Assembly: GCF_003634965.1 (NCBI RefSeq)
Contig: NZ_RBXP01000013.1
Coordinates: forward strand, 248,001 to 312,000
DNA from: Azonexus fungiphilus
GTDB lineage: Bacteria > Pseudomonadota > Gammaproteobacteria > Burkholderiales > Rhodocyclaceae
Length of the DNA stretch: 64,000 nucleotides
Direction of reading: 5' to 3'
Both the position numbers and the translations under genes were made by a program. Under the pieces are notes generated by a model. It saw nothing but the letters and a program-made list of their open reading frames with translations. It was not told where the DNA came from and did no database searches. Position 1 is the stretch's first letter; every line of letters starts with the position of its first letter. Of this stretch, positions 21,513 through 31,322 are shown piece by piece.

Positions 21513-22148
21513 TCATCCTTCGCTGATCGCCGCATCCGCCGCCCGGACGGCGGCAACAAAAGCCGCGATCTTGTCGTGATCCTTGATGCCCTTGCCCGCT
21601 TCGACGCCGGAGGAAACATCGACCGCATCCGGCCGGACCCGGGCAATGGCGTCGCCGACGTTGTCCACGGTCAACCCGCCGGAAAGCACCAAAAACCCCG
21701 GCAAGCCCGGCGGAATCAGCGTCCAGTCGAAGACATGGCCACCGCCGCCATAACCGTCAACGAAGGCATCGAGCAACAATCCCCGCGCATCGGAATGCGA
21801 GCGCGCGAATTCTACCAGATCGAGCCCCGGCCTCACCCGCGCCGCACGCAGCCAGGGTCTGGCGAAGCTGCGACAATAATCCGGCGCTTCGTCGCCGTGG
21901 AATTGCAGCAGGTTGATCGGCACTTGGGCACAGGTCGCCGCGACTTCGCCGGCAGGCGCATTGACGAACAGCCCGACGATGTCGACGAAGGGCGGCACCC
22001 GGCGCGCCAGTTCGGCCGCCCGCGCCGGCGCAACGTAACGCGGGCTGGGCGGATAGAAGACAAAGCCGATGGCGTCGGCGCCGGCGGCGACCGCCGCGTC
22101 GACATCGGCCTCGCGGGTCAGGCCGCAGATCTTGATGCGGGTTTTCAT
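21513..22148 (-). CDS. trpF: Phosphoribosylanthranilate isomerase
   Basis: 211 aa TIM barrel that catalyses the Amadori rearrangement of phosphoribosylanthranilate in tryptophan synthesis. The family N-terminus KICGLT carries the catalytic Cys (C8), and DVSSGVE near the end carries the phosphate-binding loop. The start overlaps the truA stop by four bases (ATGA). The truA-trpF-trpB-trpA-accD order is conserved in many beta- and gammaproteobacteria. Confidence 0.97.
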   Translation of the reverse strand: MKTRIKICGLTREADVDAAVAAGADAIGFVFYPPSPRYVAPARAAELARRVPPFVDIVGLFVNAPAGEVAATCAQVPINLLQFHGDEAPDYCRSFARPWLRAARVRPGLDLVEFARSHSDARGLLLDAFVDGYGGGGHVFDWTLIPPGLPGFLVLSGGLTVDNVGDAIARVRPDAVDVSSGVEAGKGIKDHDKIAAFVAAVRAADAAISEG

Positions 22149-22933
22149 GTCAGCAATCCATCGAGAAAATCGTCGGTCGGCTCGGGCAGTCCCCACTCGG
22201 GCGCATAAACCGGGCCGCGGAAGTACAGGCCGTCGGGCGAGAACGTCGGCGCCGCCCGGGTGCGGTCGCGCTGTTGCAATAACTCGTCGATCCAGGCCGG
22301 CGGCTGCGCGCCCTTGCCGACATGCACCAGCGCCCCGACCAGGTTGCGCACCATGTGGTGCAGGAAGGCCGAGGCGGCGAAGTCGAAGACGAACATCGCC
22401 CCCTGCTGGCGGACGCTGGCGCCGGTCATCAGCTTGACCGGCGATTTGGCCTGGCACTGTGCCGCCCGGAAGGCCGAGAAATCGTGCTCGCCAGGCAGTC
22501 GACCGCAAGCGTCCTGCATCGCTGCCAGGTCGAGCGGCAGATGGAACCAGCCGACCCGCCCCTGCCACAGGCCTGGACGCTGCGGCCGGTTGAGCAGCAG
22601 GTAGCGGTAACGCCGCCCGTGCGCGCTGAAGCGGGCATGAAATTCGTCGCTGACCGGCTGCGCCCAGCGCACCGCAACCCCAGCCGGCAGGTGCGTATTG
22701 ACGCCGCGCACCCAGGCCGACAACGGGCGCTCGACCGGGGCATCGAAATGCACCACCTGCTGCGTCGCGTGCACGCCGGCATCGGTCCGCCCGGCGCACA
22801 GCGTCGCCACCGGGCTACCGGCGATCGTCGCCAGCGCCGCCTCGAGCGCATCTTGGACGGTACCGCCGCCGGCCTGGCTTTGCCAGCCGTGAAACGGCGC
22901 ACCGAAATACTCGACCCCCAGCGCCACCCTCAT
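22145..22933 (-). CDS. truA: tRNA pseudouridine38-40 synthase
   Basis: 262 aa. It converts uridines 38-40 of the anticodon stem to pseudouridine. The catalytic Asp is D51 in CAGRTDAGVHA, preceded by the typical start VALGVEYFGAPFHGWQ. The C-terminal FLHHMVRNLVG helix is intact. ATG 22933 overlaps the stop of the upstream membrane-protein gene by four bases. Confidence 0.97.
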   Translation of the reverse strand: MRVALGVEYFGAPFHGWQSQAGGGTVQDALEAALATIAGSPVATLCAGRTDAGVHATQQVVHFDAPVERPLSAWVRGVNTHLPAGVAVRWAQPVSDEFHARFSAHGRRYRYLLLNRPQRPGLWQGRVGWFHLPLDLAAMQDACGRLPGEHDFSAFRAAQCQAKSPVKLMTGASVRQQGAMFVFDFAASAFLHHMVRNLVGALVHVGKGAQPPAWIDELLQQRDRTRAAPTFSPDGLYFRGPVYAPEWGLPEPTDDFLDGLLT

Positions 22934-23517
22934 GCCAGCACCGCCACCGTCAGCAAGACCGCCGCCACCGCCACCAGCAGGCTGTCGCGCCCGGCCCAGA
23001 CAGCGCCGGCCAAGCGGATCGTCTGCGGGCCGCCGGCGAAATCCGGCTCGCCGACGAGAATGCGCCGCCAGGCGCCTTTCTCCTGCGGCTGCTGCAGGCG
23101 TTCGAGCACCAGCGCCAGGCGGACGACCAGCCGTTCGCTGTCGAGCCCGAGGCGGCGCAGCGGCGCCAGCAAGCCCCACAGCCCGGCAAGCAGCCCGTCG
23201 CGGCCGAGGCGGACGAACAGCCAGGCCAGGCAACCGAGCATGACGACCAGGCGTACCGCGTGCAGACTGGCCTCGGCCAGGCCTTCGTAAGTCGGCGCCC
23301 AGGCCTGGTCGGCCCAGGCCTCGCCAGGGGTGTTGTAGGCCAGGATCAGCCACAGCGTCAGCAACAGCCAGCGTGCACGGCGGACAAAGCCGGCCCAGGC
23401 GGCGCCAACACCGGGGACCAGCAGCAGCAGGACAGCAGCGAGCAGGCCCGGGTAGTCGAGGTACTGGACCGCGACGACGGCGGCTAGCCAGAGAAGCAAA
23501 GCGGCAGATGGATGCAA
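22930..23517 (-). CDS. Membrane protein resembling EcfT/CbiQ (ECF transporter T component)
   Basis: 195 aa from the proposed start, with about five membrane helices. A cytoplasmic stretch after helix four (LLAPLRRLGLDSERLVVRLA) looks like the CbiQ/EcfT coupling-helix region that contacts the ABC ATPases. No ATPase or substrate-binding S subunit is encoded nearby, so an energy-coupling-factor role is tentative. Start choice: the longest frame (from 23574) would run straight through the fimV terminator. I prefer TTG 23517, which has GGAG about ten bases upstream and gives MHPSAALLLW. It overlaps truA by four bases. Confidence 0.55.
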   Translation of the reverse strand: MHPSAALLLWLAAVVAVQYLDYPGLLAAVLLLLVPGVGAAWAGFVRRARWLLLTLWLILAYNTPGEAWADQAWAPTYEGLAEASLHAVRLVVMLGCLAWLFVRLGRDGLLAGLWGLLAPLRRLGLDSERLVVRLALVLERLQQPQEKGAWRRILVGEPDFAGGPQTIRLAGAVWAGRDSLLVAVAAVLLTVAVLA

Positions 23518-23539
23518 GGTGAAGCGGCTCCGGAAATGC

Positions 23540-23563
23540 AAAAGGCCCCGAACGGGGCCTTTT
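23540..23563 (-). terminator. Terminator after fimV
   Basis: An inverted repeat with a GGCCCC core (23544-23549 with 23554-23559) is flanked by A4 and T4 tracts, giving a 10-11-bp stem with a very short loop. It lies about 20 bases after the fimV stop and before the EcfT-like gene. Confidence 0.85.
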
Positions 23564-23583
23564 GCCGATCGCAAGACGGGATT

Positions 23584-26500
23584 TTACCCGCCAATGCGCC
23601 CGAGGATCGCCTGCGCCTGCTCGACCAGGTCGGGCGAGCCTTCGCCGAGGACCTCCTGGAGCAGTTCGCGCGCCCCCTCGAGGTCGCCCATCTCTTCGTA
23701 GGCCTTGGCCAGGTCGAGCTTGGTATTGACCTCTTCCCAGTGCGCGTCGTGCACCGCGGCCGGTGCAGCCGGCTCGGCTGCCGGCGCTTCCGGCGCCGCG
23801 ACCTCGGCCGGAGCGGCTTCCGCTGCCGGCGGTTCGGAAAGATCGAGGCTGATCGCGCCAATGTCGAACTCCGAAGCCATCATCGGCTGACCGAGGAAGA
23901 CGGAATCACTGAGCTTGACATCGAAATCCATGTCGTCCGGCGTACCGGCGACCGGGTTGACCACGGTACTGACCAGATCCGGGGCGTCGATTTCCAGCGA
24001 CAGGTCTTCGCCGGCAGAGGTTGCGGGCAGCGCTTCCGGCACAGCGTCCACCGCCGGCTCAACCGGCTGCGGCTGTTCGGCCGGCTGTTCGGCGGCGACA
24101 TCGGCCACCGGCGTTTCCTCGACCGACGGCAAATCGTCGAGCGAGAAATCGGTATCCACCGCCTGGCCGAAACCCGGGCCGCCGGAAATCACCAGCGTGC
24201 CTTCCGGCGAGAAATCCGGCGTCGCATCGGCGTCGCCGGCAGACTCGACCGGCTCCTCGACCGCCAGATCGAGCGTCGCCAGGTCGACCACCGGCACCGA
24301 CCCGGCCTCTGCCGGGGCATCGGCCGGCGTATCGCCGCCGACCATGCCGCTGAGGTCGAAATCGAGCGCATCCGGTGTCGCCTCGGCGGTCACCACGGTA
24401 TCGACGTAGTGCTCTTCAGCCACGGCTTCGGGCGTCGCCTCGACGACGTCGACGGCCTCGACCGCAGTTGCCACTGTCGCCGCATCGCCGAGATCGAAGT
24501 CCAGGCTCATTTCATCGACCGGCAGCGCGTCGACCGAAGCCGCGTCCGGCATATCCAGGGCTTCGGCAAAGACCGGGTCGGCCTCCGCAGAAAATTCCGG
24601 GACATCGAACACCGGCGTCGGAACCGGTTCGGCCGTCGGCTGGTCGGCGGTAACGTCGGCGACCGCGAGTGCTGCGGCAGCTGCAGCAGCAGCCCCGGCA
24701 ACGACGGTCGCATCCGGATCGAAGGACTTTTCCGCGGCCGGCTTGGCGGCCAGACTGGCGCCGCCGTACAGCGGGTTGCCGGGGTCGATCTCGGCGCCGA
24801 GTGCGGCGACCTTTTCCCATTCCGGGCCGAGTCCGGCCGACTGGGCGTAAAGCTCGCCGGCCAGCGTTTCGAACTGCTTCAGACTGCGGCGATTGGCGTA
24901 GATTTCGAGCAGCTTGGCGTGGATCGCCAGGCGATTCGGATCCTTCTGCATGGCCTCGAGCAGGATTTCCTCGGCCTGCGCATCGCGGCCGTAGGCCATG
25001 TAAACATCGGCCTCGGCGACCGGATCGACCTCATCGGTATCGATCGTGCCCGGGCCGGCCTGGCTGAACTCGCCGGTATGCGGCGGCGTGCTGCCGGTAT
25101 CGACGCTCTGGCCACCGGTCATGCGGAAGACCGAATTCGGACCGAGGCTGGACGGCGAAGGCACTGCCGTCGTCTGCGTCGGCGCAGCTGCGGCCTCGCC
25201 CTTGCGCCGGCGATAGAGCAGCAAGCCGGCCAGCAGCGCGATGGCGCCGGCGCCACCGGCAAGCGGCAACGGATCTTCGAGCAGCGCATCGAGCATCCCA
25301 GGCTCTTCGACCGGCACCGGTTCGACCGGCGGCAAGGTCGGCTTGGCCGGCTCGACCGGCTTTTGCTCGACCGGGGCCGGCGCTGGCGGCGCCGTTTCGG
25401 CGGGCGCCGCCGGACTGACCACGGGCGCCGGGGTGGGCGGCGGCTCGACGGGCGGGGCCGCCTTCTCCACCGGCGCCGCCTTCTCCACCGGCGCTACCGG
25501 CGCGAGCGGCGCCGGGGCGGGTTTCTCGACCGGCGCCGCCGGCTTTTCGAGCTCGGCCAGGCGCTGGTTCTTCATTTCGAGCAGCTTCTGCAACTCGCCG
25601 AGATTCTTCTCGAGCTGCGTCACCCGAGCCTGCGATTCCTGCAGCGCCTTTTCCGCAGCGATGCGGTCGACATCGCGACTGCCCGGCGCATCGGCGCGCG
25701 CCACCTTGACCTGATCCTTGGCACTATCGGTCGACGGCAGTTTTTCGTCGATTTTCGGCGTGATCCGGCCGCTGGTACTCTGCGCTGCCGGCGCGTCGTC
25801 GCGTGCCGGCGCATTGCTCGCCGCGCTCGCCATCTTGCGCCGGTAAGCGGAAAAATCGCCGGAGGACACATAAATCTGCCGCGCCTCCTTGTCCGATACC
25901 GCGGCAACGCTCGCCGCATCGGGAATGTTCAGGATGGCCCCCGCCTTGAGGCGGTGAATGTCGTTCTCGATGAAGGCTTCGCGGTTGTTGCGATAGAGCC
26001 CGACCAGCATCTGCTCGAGCGAAACGCCCGCGTACTGGCGCTCGGCCGCAATCTTGCGCAAGGTGTCGCCCTTTTCGACCAGGCGGGTAGCGCCGTCGGC
26101 AGCTGCCGCGGGCTTGGCCGGGGCCGGCTTGTCGACAGGCGCGACCGGCGCCGGCAGATCGCGAGCCGGACGCTGCGGACGCGCCACCGCTTCGGGCACG
26201 ACCGCGCCGCCACGCACGGTTTCCACCAGCTTGGCATCGACGCTGCTACGCGTGCCCTGGGGCGCGGCGAATTCCGGGGGATCGAGGAGGAAGGTGTATT
26301 CGCGGACCAGGCGACCGGCCGGCCAGTTCAACTCGACCAGAAAATCGAGGAAAGGCTCGTTGACCGGGCGCAGCGAGCTGAGCTTGAGCACCGATTTGCC
26401 GTTGGCCCGCTTTTCAACCACGAAGCGCAGGTCGCTCAGCGACGAGGCGTAGTCGATGCCGGCCTGCTTGAATACGTCGGGCGGCGCCAGGCGCGCCGTC

Positions 26501-26694
26501 ATGCCGACCAGTTCTTCACCTGTCGCCGCAATCTCGACTTCAGCCTTCAGCGGCTGCCCGAGACTGGAGAACACGGTCAGCTTCCCGAGTCCGGCCGCAT
26601 CGGCGGCCGTGGTCGCAAGCGACATACAGGAAGCGACGGCAAGCGCCAGCGCACATTTCTTGAATTTGGAAGAATTGTTGTCGGTCACGGCCAT
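23584..26694 (-). CDS. fimV: FimV/HubP-like polar peptidoglycan-binding protein
   Basis: 1036 aa. A signal peptide (cleavage near TAADA, residue 33) is followed by the conserved FimV N-terminal domain (AGLGKLTVFSSLGQPLKAEV). A LysM domain lies at about 207-260 (VEKGDTLRKIAAERQ), then a coiled coil at about 345-390 and a Pro/Ala/Glu-rich linker. One membrane helix follows near residue 500 (AGAIALLAGLLLYRRR). A very acidic cytoplasmic region comes next, and the C-terminal TPR-like FimV domain at about 980-1036 (LDLAKAYEEMGDLEGARELL) closes the protein. Homologues organise the cell pole, type IV pilus assembly and chromosome or flagellar positioning. Location between asd and truA is the conserved place of fimV. 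The ATG has only a weak ribosome site (CAGGGC). Confidence 0.93.
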   Translation of the reverse strand: MAVTDNNSSKFKKCALALAVASCMSLATTAADAAGLGKLTVFSSLGQPLKAEVEIAATGEELVGMTARLAPPDVFKQAGIDYASSLSDLRFVVEKRANGKSVLKLSSLRPVNEPFLDFLVELNWPAGRLVREYTFLLDPPEFAAPQGTRSSVDAKLVETVRGGAVVPEAVARPQRPARDLPAPVAPVDKPAPAKPAAAADGATRLVEKGDTLRKIAAERQYAGVSLEQMLVGLYRNNREAFIENDIHRLKAGAILNIPDAASVAAVSDKEARQIYVSSGDFSAYRRKMASAASNAPARDDAPAAQSTSGRITPKIDEKLPSTDSAKDQVKVARADAPGSRDVDRIAAEKALQESQARVTQLEKNLGELQKLLEMKNQRLAELEKPAAPVEKPAPAPLAPVAPVEKAAPVEKAAPPVEPPPTPAPVVSPAAPAETAPPAPAPVEQKPVEPAKPTLPPVEPVPVEEPGMLDALLEDPLPLAGGAGAIALLAGLLLYRRRKGEAAAAPTQTTAVPSPSSLGPNSVFRMTGGQSVDTGSTPPHTGEFSQAGPGTIDTDEVDPVAEADVYMAYGRDAQAEEILLEAMQKDPNRLAIHAKLLEIYANRRSLKQFETLAGELYAQSAGLGPEWEKVAALGAEIDPGNPLYGGASLAAKPAAEKSFDPDATVVAGAAAAAAAALAVADVTADQPTAEPVPTPVFDVPEFSAEADPVFAEALDMPDAASVDALPVDEMSLDFDLGDAATVATAVEAVDVVEATPEAVAEEHYVDTVVTAEATPDALDFDLSGMVGGDTPADAPAEAGSVPVVDLATLDLAVEEPVESAGDADATPDFSPEGTLVISGGPGFGQAVDTDFSLDDLPSVEETPVADVAAEQPAEQPQPVEPAVDAVPEALPATSAGEDLSLEIDAPDLVSTVVNPVAGTPDDMDFDVKLSDSVFLGQPMMASEFDIGAISLDLSEPPAAEAAPAEVAAPEAPAAEPAAPAAVHDAHWEEVNTKLDLAKAYEEMGDLEGARELLQEVLGEGSPDLVEQAQAILGRIGG

Positions 26695-26738
26695 GCCCTG
26701 AGCGTATAACTTGGGAGAATCAAATTAACATCATGGAC

Positions 26739-26755
26739 TTAGCAATGCAAGCTAA
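26739..26755. promoter_or_regulatory. Inverted repeat upstream of fimV
   Basis: TTAGC (26739-26743) and GCTAA (26751-26755) flank seven bases in the otherwise AT-rich fimV leader, 45-61 bases before the fimV ATG. It could be an operator; the evidence is only its symmetry and location. Confidence 0.25.
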
Positions 26756-26797
26756 ACCCGCTTCTCAGTAGCTGACTTTTTGCATATACCCAACAAA

Positions 26798-26828
26798 TAA
26801 AAAACGGGGCCGCAGCCCCGTTTGTTTG
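26798..26828 (-). terminator. Terminator after asd
   Basis: A 9-bp stem (26802-26810 with 26815-26823) with a CGCA loop on the + strand. On the - strand it is followed by a T-rich tract. It lies 20 bases after the asd stop and separates the leu-asd unit from fimV. Confidence 0.87.
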
Positions 26829-26842
26829 GCATAAAAATGACG

Positions 26843-27976
26843 TCAGGCGTCGAGCAGGATGCGCAGCATGCGGCGCAGCGGCTCGGCGGCGCCCCACAGC
26901 AACTGGTCGCCGCAGGTGAAGGCGGCCAGGTATTCCGGGCCCATCGCCATCTTGTGCAGACGGCCGACCGGCACCGTCAGCGTGCCGGTGACGGCGGCCG
27001 GGGTCAGCTCGCGCTCGGAGATCTCGCGATCGTTCGGCACGACCTTGGCCCACTGGTTGGCCTTGGCGAGCATGTCGGAAATCTCGTCGAGCGGCACGTC
27101 CTTCTTCAGCTTGATGGTCAGCGCCTGGCTGTGGCAGCGCATCGCGCCGATGCGCACGCACAGGCCGTCGATGGGGATCGAACCGGCCGTGCGGAAAGCC
27201 GGCTTGCCGAGGATCTTGTTGCATTCGGCGCCGCCCTTCCACTCTTCCTTGGACTGGCCGTTTTCGTAAGGCACGTCGATCCACGGGATCAGCGAGCCGG
27301 CAAGCGGCGTGTTGCGGAAGTTCTTCTTCGGGAAGCTGTCGGAGCGGATCGTCTCGGCAACCTTGCGGTCGATGTCGAGAATGGCCGAGGCCGGATCGGC
27401 GAGCAGGTCCTTGACCGAGTCGTGGATGACGCCCATCTGCGAGATCAGCTCGCGCATGTTCTGCGCGCCGGCGCCGGACGCAGCCTGGTAGGTCATCGAG
27501 GTCGCCCACTCGACCAGGTCGTTCTGGAACAGTCCGCCCAGGCCCATCAGCATCAGGGAGACGGTGCAGTTGCCGCCGATCCAGTTCCTGCCGCCCTTGG
27601 CCAGCGCGTCCTTGATCACGTGCATGTTGACCGGATCGAGGATGATCACGGCATCGTCGGCCATGCGCAGCGACGAGGCGGCGTCGATCCAGTGACCGCT
27701 CCAGCCGGCGGCGCGCAGCTTGGGGAAGACTTCCTTGGTGTAGTCGCCGCCCTGGCAGGTGATGATGATCTCGCAGGCCTTCAGCGCCTCGATGTTGGTC
27801 GCGTCCTGCAGCGGCAGGGAAGCTTCCTTGCCGCCGAAGACCGGCGCCTTGCCGCCGGCGGCGGACGTCGAGAAATAAACCGGATCGATATGGGCGAAAT
27901 CGCCCTCCTCGACCATGCGCTGCATCAGCACGGAACCGACCATGCCACGCCAACCGACCAGACCAACCTTCTTCAT
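26843..27976 (-). CDS. asd: Aspartate-semialdehyde dehydrogenase
   Basis: 377 aa. It reduces aspartyl phosphate to aspartate semialdehyde with NADPH, at the branch to lysine, threonine, methionine and diaminopimelate. The NADP loop [13 protein letters not shown] at the N-terminus and the catalytic cysteine C137 in GGNCTVS mark the Gram-negative Asd class. It lies 50 bases after leuB on the same strand, and a terminator follows. The leuB-asd-fimV order is widely conserved in betaproteobacteria. Confidence 0.97.
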   Translation of the reverse strand: MKKVGLVGWRGMVGSVLMQRMVEEGDFAHIDPVYFSTSAAGGKAPVFGGKEASLPLQDATNIEALKACEIIITCQGGDYTKEVFPKLRAAGWSGHWIDAASSLRMADDAVIILDPVNMHVIKDALAKGGRNWIGGNCTVSLMLMGLGGLFQNDLVEWATSMTYQAASGAGAQNMRELISQMGVIHDSVKDLLADPASAILDIDRKVAETIRSDSFPKKNFRNTPLAGSLIPWIDVPYENGQSKEEWKGGAECNKILGKPAFRTAGSIPIDGLCVRIGAMRCHSQALTIKLKKDVPLDEISDMLAKANQWAKVVPNDREISERELTPAAVTGTLTVPVGRLHKMAMGPEYLAAFTCGDQLLWGAAEPLRRMLRILLDA

Positions 27977-28026
27977 CCTAGCTCTCCCAAAATGTCCCTG
28001 TTTAACGCGTCGACCGTGAAATCGGT

Positions 28027-29082
28027 TTACGCCAGCGCCGCCAGCACGGCGTCGCCCATTTCCTTCGTGCCGACCTTGTTGGTCCCGCGCTCGTAGATGT
28101 CGCCGGTACGATAGCCTTGGGCCAGCACCGTCTTGACTGCGTTCTCGACGCGCACCGCCTGCTCTTCCAGACCGAAGGTGTAGCGCAGCATCATCGCCGC
28201 CGACAGGATGGTCGCCAGCGGATTGGCCACGCCCTTGCCGGCGATGTCAGGGGCCGAACCGTGCGACGGCTCGTAGAGGCCCTTGTTCTTGTCGTCGAGC
28301 GAGGCCGACGGCAGCATGCCGATCGAACCGGTCAGCATCGAGGCTTCATCCGAGAGGATGTCGCCGAACATGTTGCCGGTGACCATCACGTCGAACTGCT
28401 TGGGCGCCTTGACCAGTTGCATGGCGGCATTGTCGACCAGCATGTGGCTGAGTTCGACGTCCGGATAATCCTTGCTCACCTCGATCATCACATCGCGCCA
28501 CAGCTGCGTGCACTCGAGGACGTTCATCTTGTCCACCGAGCACAGCTTCCGGTTGCGCTTCTGCGCGGCCTGGAAGGCAACGTGGCCGATACGGCGGATT
28601 TCCGACTCGCTGTAGACCATGGTGTTGAAGCCGACGCGCTCGCCGTTCTCCTCGCGCACGCCGCGCGGCTGGCCGAAGTAGATGTCGCCGGTCAGTTCGC
28701 GGACGATCAGGATATCGAGGCCGGCGACGACTTCCGGCTTCAGCGTCGAGGCGTTGGCCAGTTCCGGGTAAAGGATCGCCGGACGCAGGTTGGCGAACAG
28801 GTTGAGATCCTTGCGGATGCCGAGCAGGCCACGCTCCGGGCGTTGCTCGCGGGGCAGGCTGTCCCACTGCGGGCCGCCGACGGCGCCGAGCAGCACGGCA
28901 TCGGCCGCCCGCGCCAGCTTCTGCGTCGCTTCCGGATAGGGGTTGCCGGTCGCATCGACGGCACCGCCGCCAAGCAACGCCGTTTCCATCTCGAACTTGA
29001 GATCGAGCGCATTGAGTACCCGCACCGCCTCGGCAGTGATTTCCGGACCGATGCCGTCACCCGGCAGAACGCAAATCTTCAT
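28027..29082 (-). CDS. leuB: 3-isopropylmalate dehydrogenase
   Basis: 351 aa. It oxidatively decarboxylates 3-isopropylmalate with NAD in leucine synthesis. The family pattern is clear: [11 protein letters not shown] at the start, the NAD-binding [14 protein letters not shown] block, and the substrate-binding [14 protein letters not shown] arginine and tyrosine region. It begins nine bases after the leuD stop. Confidence 0.98.
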   Translation of the reverse strand: MKICVLPGDGIGPEITAEAVRVLNALDLKFEMETALLGGGAVDATGNPYPEATQKLARAADAVLLGAVGGPQWDSLPREQRPERGLLGIRKDLNLFANLRPAILYPELANASTLKPEVVAGLDILIVRELTGDIYFGQPRGVREENGERVGFNTMVYSESEIRRIGHVAFQAAQKRNRKLCSVDKMNVLECTQLWRDVMIEVSKDYPDVELSHMLVDNAAMQLVKAPKQFDVMVTGNMFGDILSDEASMLTGSIGMLPSASLDDKNKGLYEPSHGSAPDIAGKGVANPLATILSAAMMLRYTFGLEEQAVRVENAVKTVLAQGYRTGDIYERGTNKVGTKEMGDAVLAALA

Positions 29083-29091
29083 GAAAACTCC

Positions 29092-29733
29092 TTATTGGGC
29101 GAACAGCCAGGGCTGTTCGACGCGGCGCTTCTCTTCGAAGGCCTTGATCTTGTCGGCATGGCGCAGGGTCAGGCCGATGTCGTCCCAGCCGTTGATCAGG
29201 CATTCCTTGCGGAAGGCGTCGATCTGGAACGGAACGCCGTGGCCGTCGGGACGGACGACTGCCTGCGCCGGCAGGTCAACGACCAGCTTGTAGCCCGGCG
29301 TCGCCTCGACCTGCTGGAACAGCACCTCGATTTCGGCAGCCGGCAGCACGATCGGCAGGATGCCGTTCTTGAAGCAGTTGTTGAAGAAGATGTCGGCAAA
29401 GCTCTCGGCAATGATTGCCTTGAAGCCATAGTCGAGCAGTGCCCAGGGGGCGTGCTCGCGCGAGCTGCCGCAGCCGAAGTTGGCACGCGTCAGCAGCACT
29501 TCGGCACCCTGGTAGCGCGGCTGGTTGAGCACGAAGTTCGGATTCTTCGGGCGCTGCGAATTATCCTGGCCGGGCTGGCCGACATCCATGTAGCGCCATT
29601 CGTCGAAGGCGTTCGGGCCGAAGCCGGAACGCTTGATCGACTTGAGGAACTGCTTCGGGATGATCGCGTCGGTATCGACGTTGCTGCGGTCGAGCGGCGC
29701 AACCAGGCCCTCGAGGCGGACGAACTTTTCCAT
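29092..29733 (-). CDS. leuD: 3-isopropylmalate dehydratase small subunit
   Basis: 213 aa. With LeuC it isomerises 2-isopropylmalate to 3-isopropylmalate. The swivel-domain signatures [14 protein letters not shown] and [15 protein letters not shown] are present. ATG 29733 is used because it has an AAGGTG ribosome site and gives the normal N-terminus [19 protein letters not shown] longer open frame runs back through the entericidin-like gene and is not real coding. Confidence 0.97.
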   Translation of the reverse strand: MEKFVRLEGLVAPLDRSNVDTDAIIPKQFLKSIKRSGFGPNAFDEWRYMDVGQPGQDNSQRPKNPNFVLNQPRYQGAEVLLTRANFGCGSSREHAPWALLDYGFKAIIAESFADIFFNNCFKNGILPIVLPAAEIEVLFQQVEATPGYKLVVDLPAQAVVRPDGHGVPFQIDAFRKECLINGWDDIGLTLRHADKIKAFEEKRRVEQPWLFAQ

Positions 29734-29740
29734 GGGCACC

Positions 29741-29869
29741 TTACCTGGTCGAACGCTGGATGGCTTCGCCACCCTTTTCGATGTCCTTGCCGATTCCCTG
29801 GACGGTATTGCAGGCGCTCAGGCCGAGCAGGGTGGTCACGGTCAACAGGGCAAAAACGACTTTTTTCAT
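29741..29869 (-). CDS. Entericidin A/B-like small lipoprotein
   Basis: 42 aa. It starts [16 protein letters not shown] with a lipobox LSAC (modified Cys at residue 20), then the short mature part [18 protein letters not shown], which matches the entericidin A/B family (CNTxxGxGxDIxxGGxAI). Entericidins are small outer-membrane-anchored lipoproteins, described in E. coli as a toxin/antidote pair in stationary phase. In betaproteobacteria single copies in the leu cluster are common, as I recall, and their role there is unclear. A good AGGAG ribosome site sits six bases before the ATG. It starts 15 bases after the leuC stop and ends seven bases before the leuD ATG, so it must be co-transcribed with leuC and leuD. 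Confidence 0.9.
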   Translation of the reverse strand: MKKVVFALLTVTTLLGLSACNTVQGIGKDIEKGGEAIQRSTR

Positions 29870-29884
29870 GATCAGCTCCTTAGG

Positions 29885-31291
29885 TCAGGAAATATCGCGA
29901 ACATCGGCAAAACGCCCGGCAATCGCCGCAGCAGCGGCCATCGCAGGACTGACGAGGTGAGTCCGGCCGCCAGGACCCTGGCGACCTTCAAAATTGCGGT
30001 TCGACGTCGAGGCGCAGCGCTCGCCCGGTTCCAGGCGGTCGGCGTTCATCGCCAGGCACATCGAGCAACCCGGCTCGCGCCACTCGAAGCCGGCAGCGCG
30101 GAACACCTGGTCGAGGCCTTCTTCCTCGGCCTGGCGCTTGACCAGCCCGGATCCGGGCACGGCCAGCGCCAGCTTGACGTTGGCGGCGACATGACGGCCC
30201 TTGAGCACGGCGGCGGCCTGGCGCAGGTCCTCGATCCGCGAATTGGTGCACGAACCGATGAAGACCTTGTCGATGGCGATCGCTGCGATCGGCGTGTTCG
30301 GGTTGAGACCCATGTACTGCAGCGCGCGTTCCATCCCTTCGCGCTTGACCGGATCGCTTTCCTTGGCCGGATCGGGAACCACGGCATCGATACCGACGAC
30401 CATTTCCGGCGAGGTGCCCCAGGTCACCTGCGGCCGGATGTCCTCGGCCTTGAGCGTGACCACGCGGTCGAAGCTGGCCCCCGGATCGGAATGCAGCGTG
30501 CGCCAGTAGGCGACCGCCCGATCCCAGGTCTCGCCCCTGGGCGAGAACGGCCGCCCCTTGAGATATTCGATCGTGGTGTCGTCGACGGCGACGAAGCCCA
30601 TCCGGGCGCCCCCCTCGATCGCCATGTTGCACAGCGTCATGCGACCTTCCATCGACAGGCTGCGGATGGCGCTGCCGCCGAATTCGACGGCGTAGCCGGT
30701 ACCGCCGGCGGTACCGATGGTGCCGATGATGGCCAGGGCCACGTCCTTGGCGGTGACGCCCTTGCCGAGCTTGCCCTCGACTGCGATCAGCATGGTCTTC
30801 GATTTCTTCTGCACCAGGCACTGCGTCGCCATCACGTGCTCGACCTCGGAGGTGCCGATACCGTGCGCCAGGCAGGCAAAGGCGCCGTGCGTCGAGGTAT
30901 GCGAATCGCCGCAGACAACGGTCATGCCCGGCAGCGTGGCACCGTTTTCCGGACCGACGACGTGCAGGATACCCATCCGCGGATCCTTGAACGGGAAGTA
31001 GGCCAGTGCGCCGACCTCACGGATGTTGGCGTCCAGCGTCTCGACCTGCAGGCGGGAGATCGGATCCTTGATCCCTTCTTCCCAGTGGTCGGTCGGCGTG
31101 TTGTGATCGGGGGTCGAGACGATCGACGAAACCCGCCACGGCTTGCGACCGGCCAGCTTCAGGCCTTCGAAGGCCTGCGGGCTGGTCACTTCATGGACGA
31201 GGTGGCGATCGATATAGAGGAGCGCCGTGCCGTCCGCTTCCTGATGGACGACATGGTTCTCCCACAGCTTGTCGTAAAGTGTCTTCGACAT
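29885..31291 (-). CDS. leuC: 3-isopropylmalate dehydratase large subunit
   Basis: 468 aa, aconitase family. With LeuD it forms isopropylmalate isomerase. The 4Fe-4S ligand cysteines lie in FIGSCTNSR and in the late GCSMC motif, and the substrate-pocket stretch [11 protein letters not shown] is intact. ATG 31291 gives the standard start [15 protein letters not shown]. The frame is open further upstream but would enter the MFS gene. It follows the MFS gene by 31 bases on the same strand and leads the leuC-entericidin-leuD-leuB genes. Confidence 0.97.
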   Translation of the reverse strand: MSKTLYDKLWENHVVHQEADGTALLYIDRHLVHEVTSPQAFEGLKLAGRKPWRVSSIVSTPDHNTPTDHWEEGIKDPISRLQVETLDANIREVGALAYFPFKDPRMGILHVVGPENGATLPGMTVVCGDSHTSTHGAFACLAHGIGTSEVEHVMATQCLVQKKSKTMLIAVEGKLGKGVTAKDVALAIIGTIGTAGGTGYAVEFGGSAIRSLSMEGRMTLCNMAIEGGARMGFVAVDDTTIEYLKGRPFSPRGETWDRAVAYWRTLHSDPGASFDRVVTLKAEDIRPQVTWGTSPEMVVGIDAVVPDPAKESDPVKREGMERALQYMGLNPNTPIAAIAIDKVFIGSCTNSRIEDLRQAAAVLKGRHVAANVKLALAVPGSGLVKRQAEEEGLDQVFRAAGFEWREPGCSMCLAMNADRLEPGERCASTSNRNFEGRQGPGGRTHLVSPAMAAAAAIAGRFADVRDIS

Positions 31292-31322
31292 GGGACCTGG
31301 CAGTGTGCGGTAAAGCCTTGAA

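Noticed and set aside
23512..26709. Very long open frame antisense to fimV
   Set aside because: It mirrors fimV codon by codon, is dominated by Arg/Gly/Asp low-complexity sequence, and has no ribosome site or domain. High GC leaves antisense frames open.
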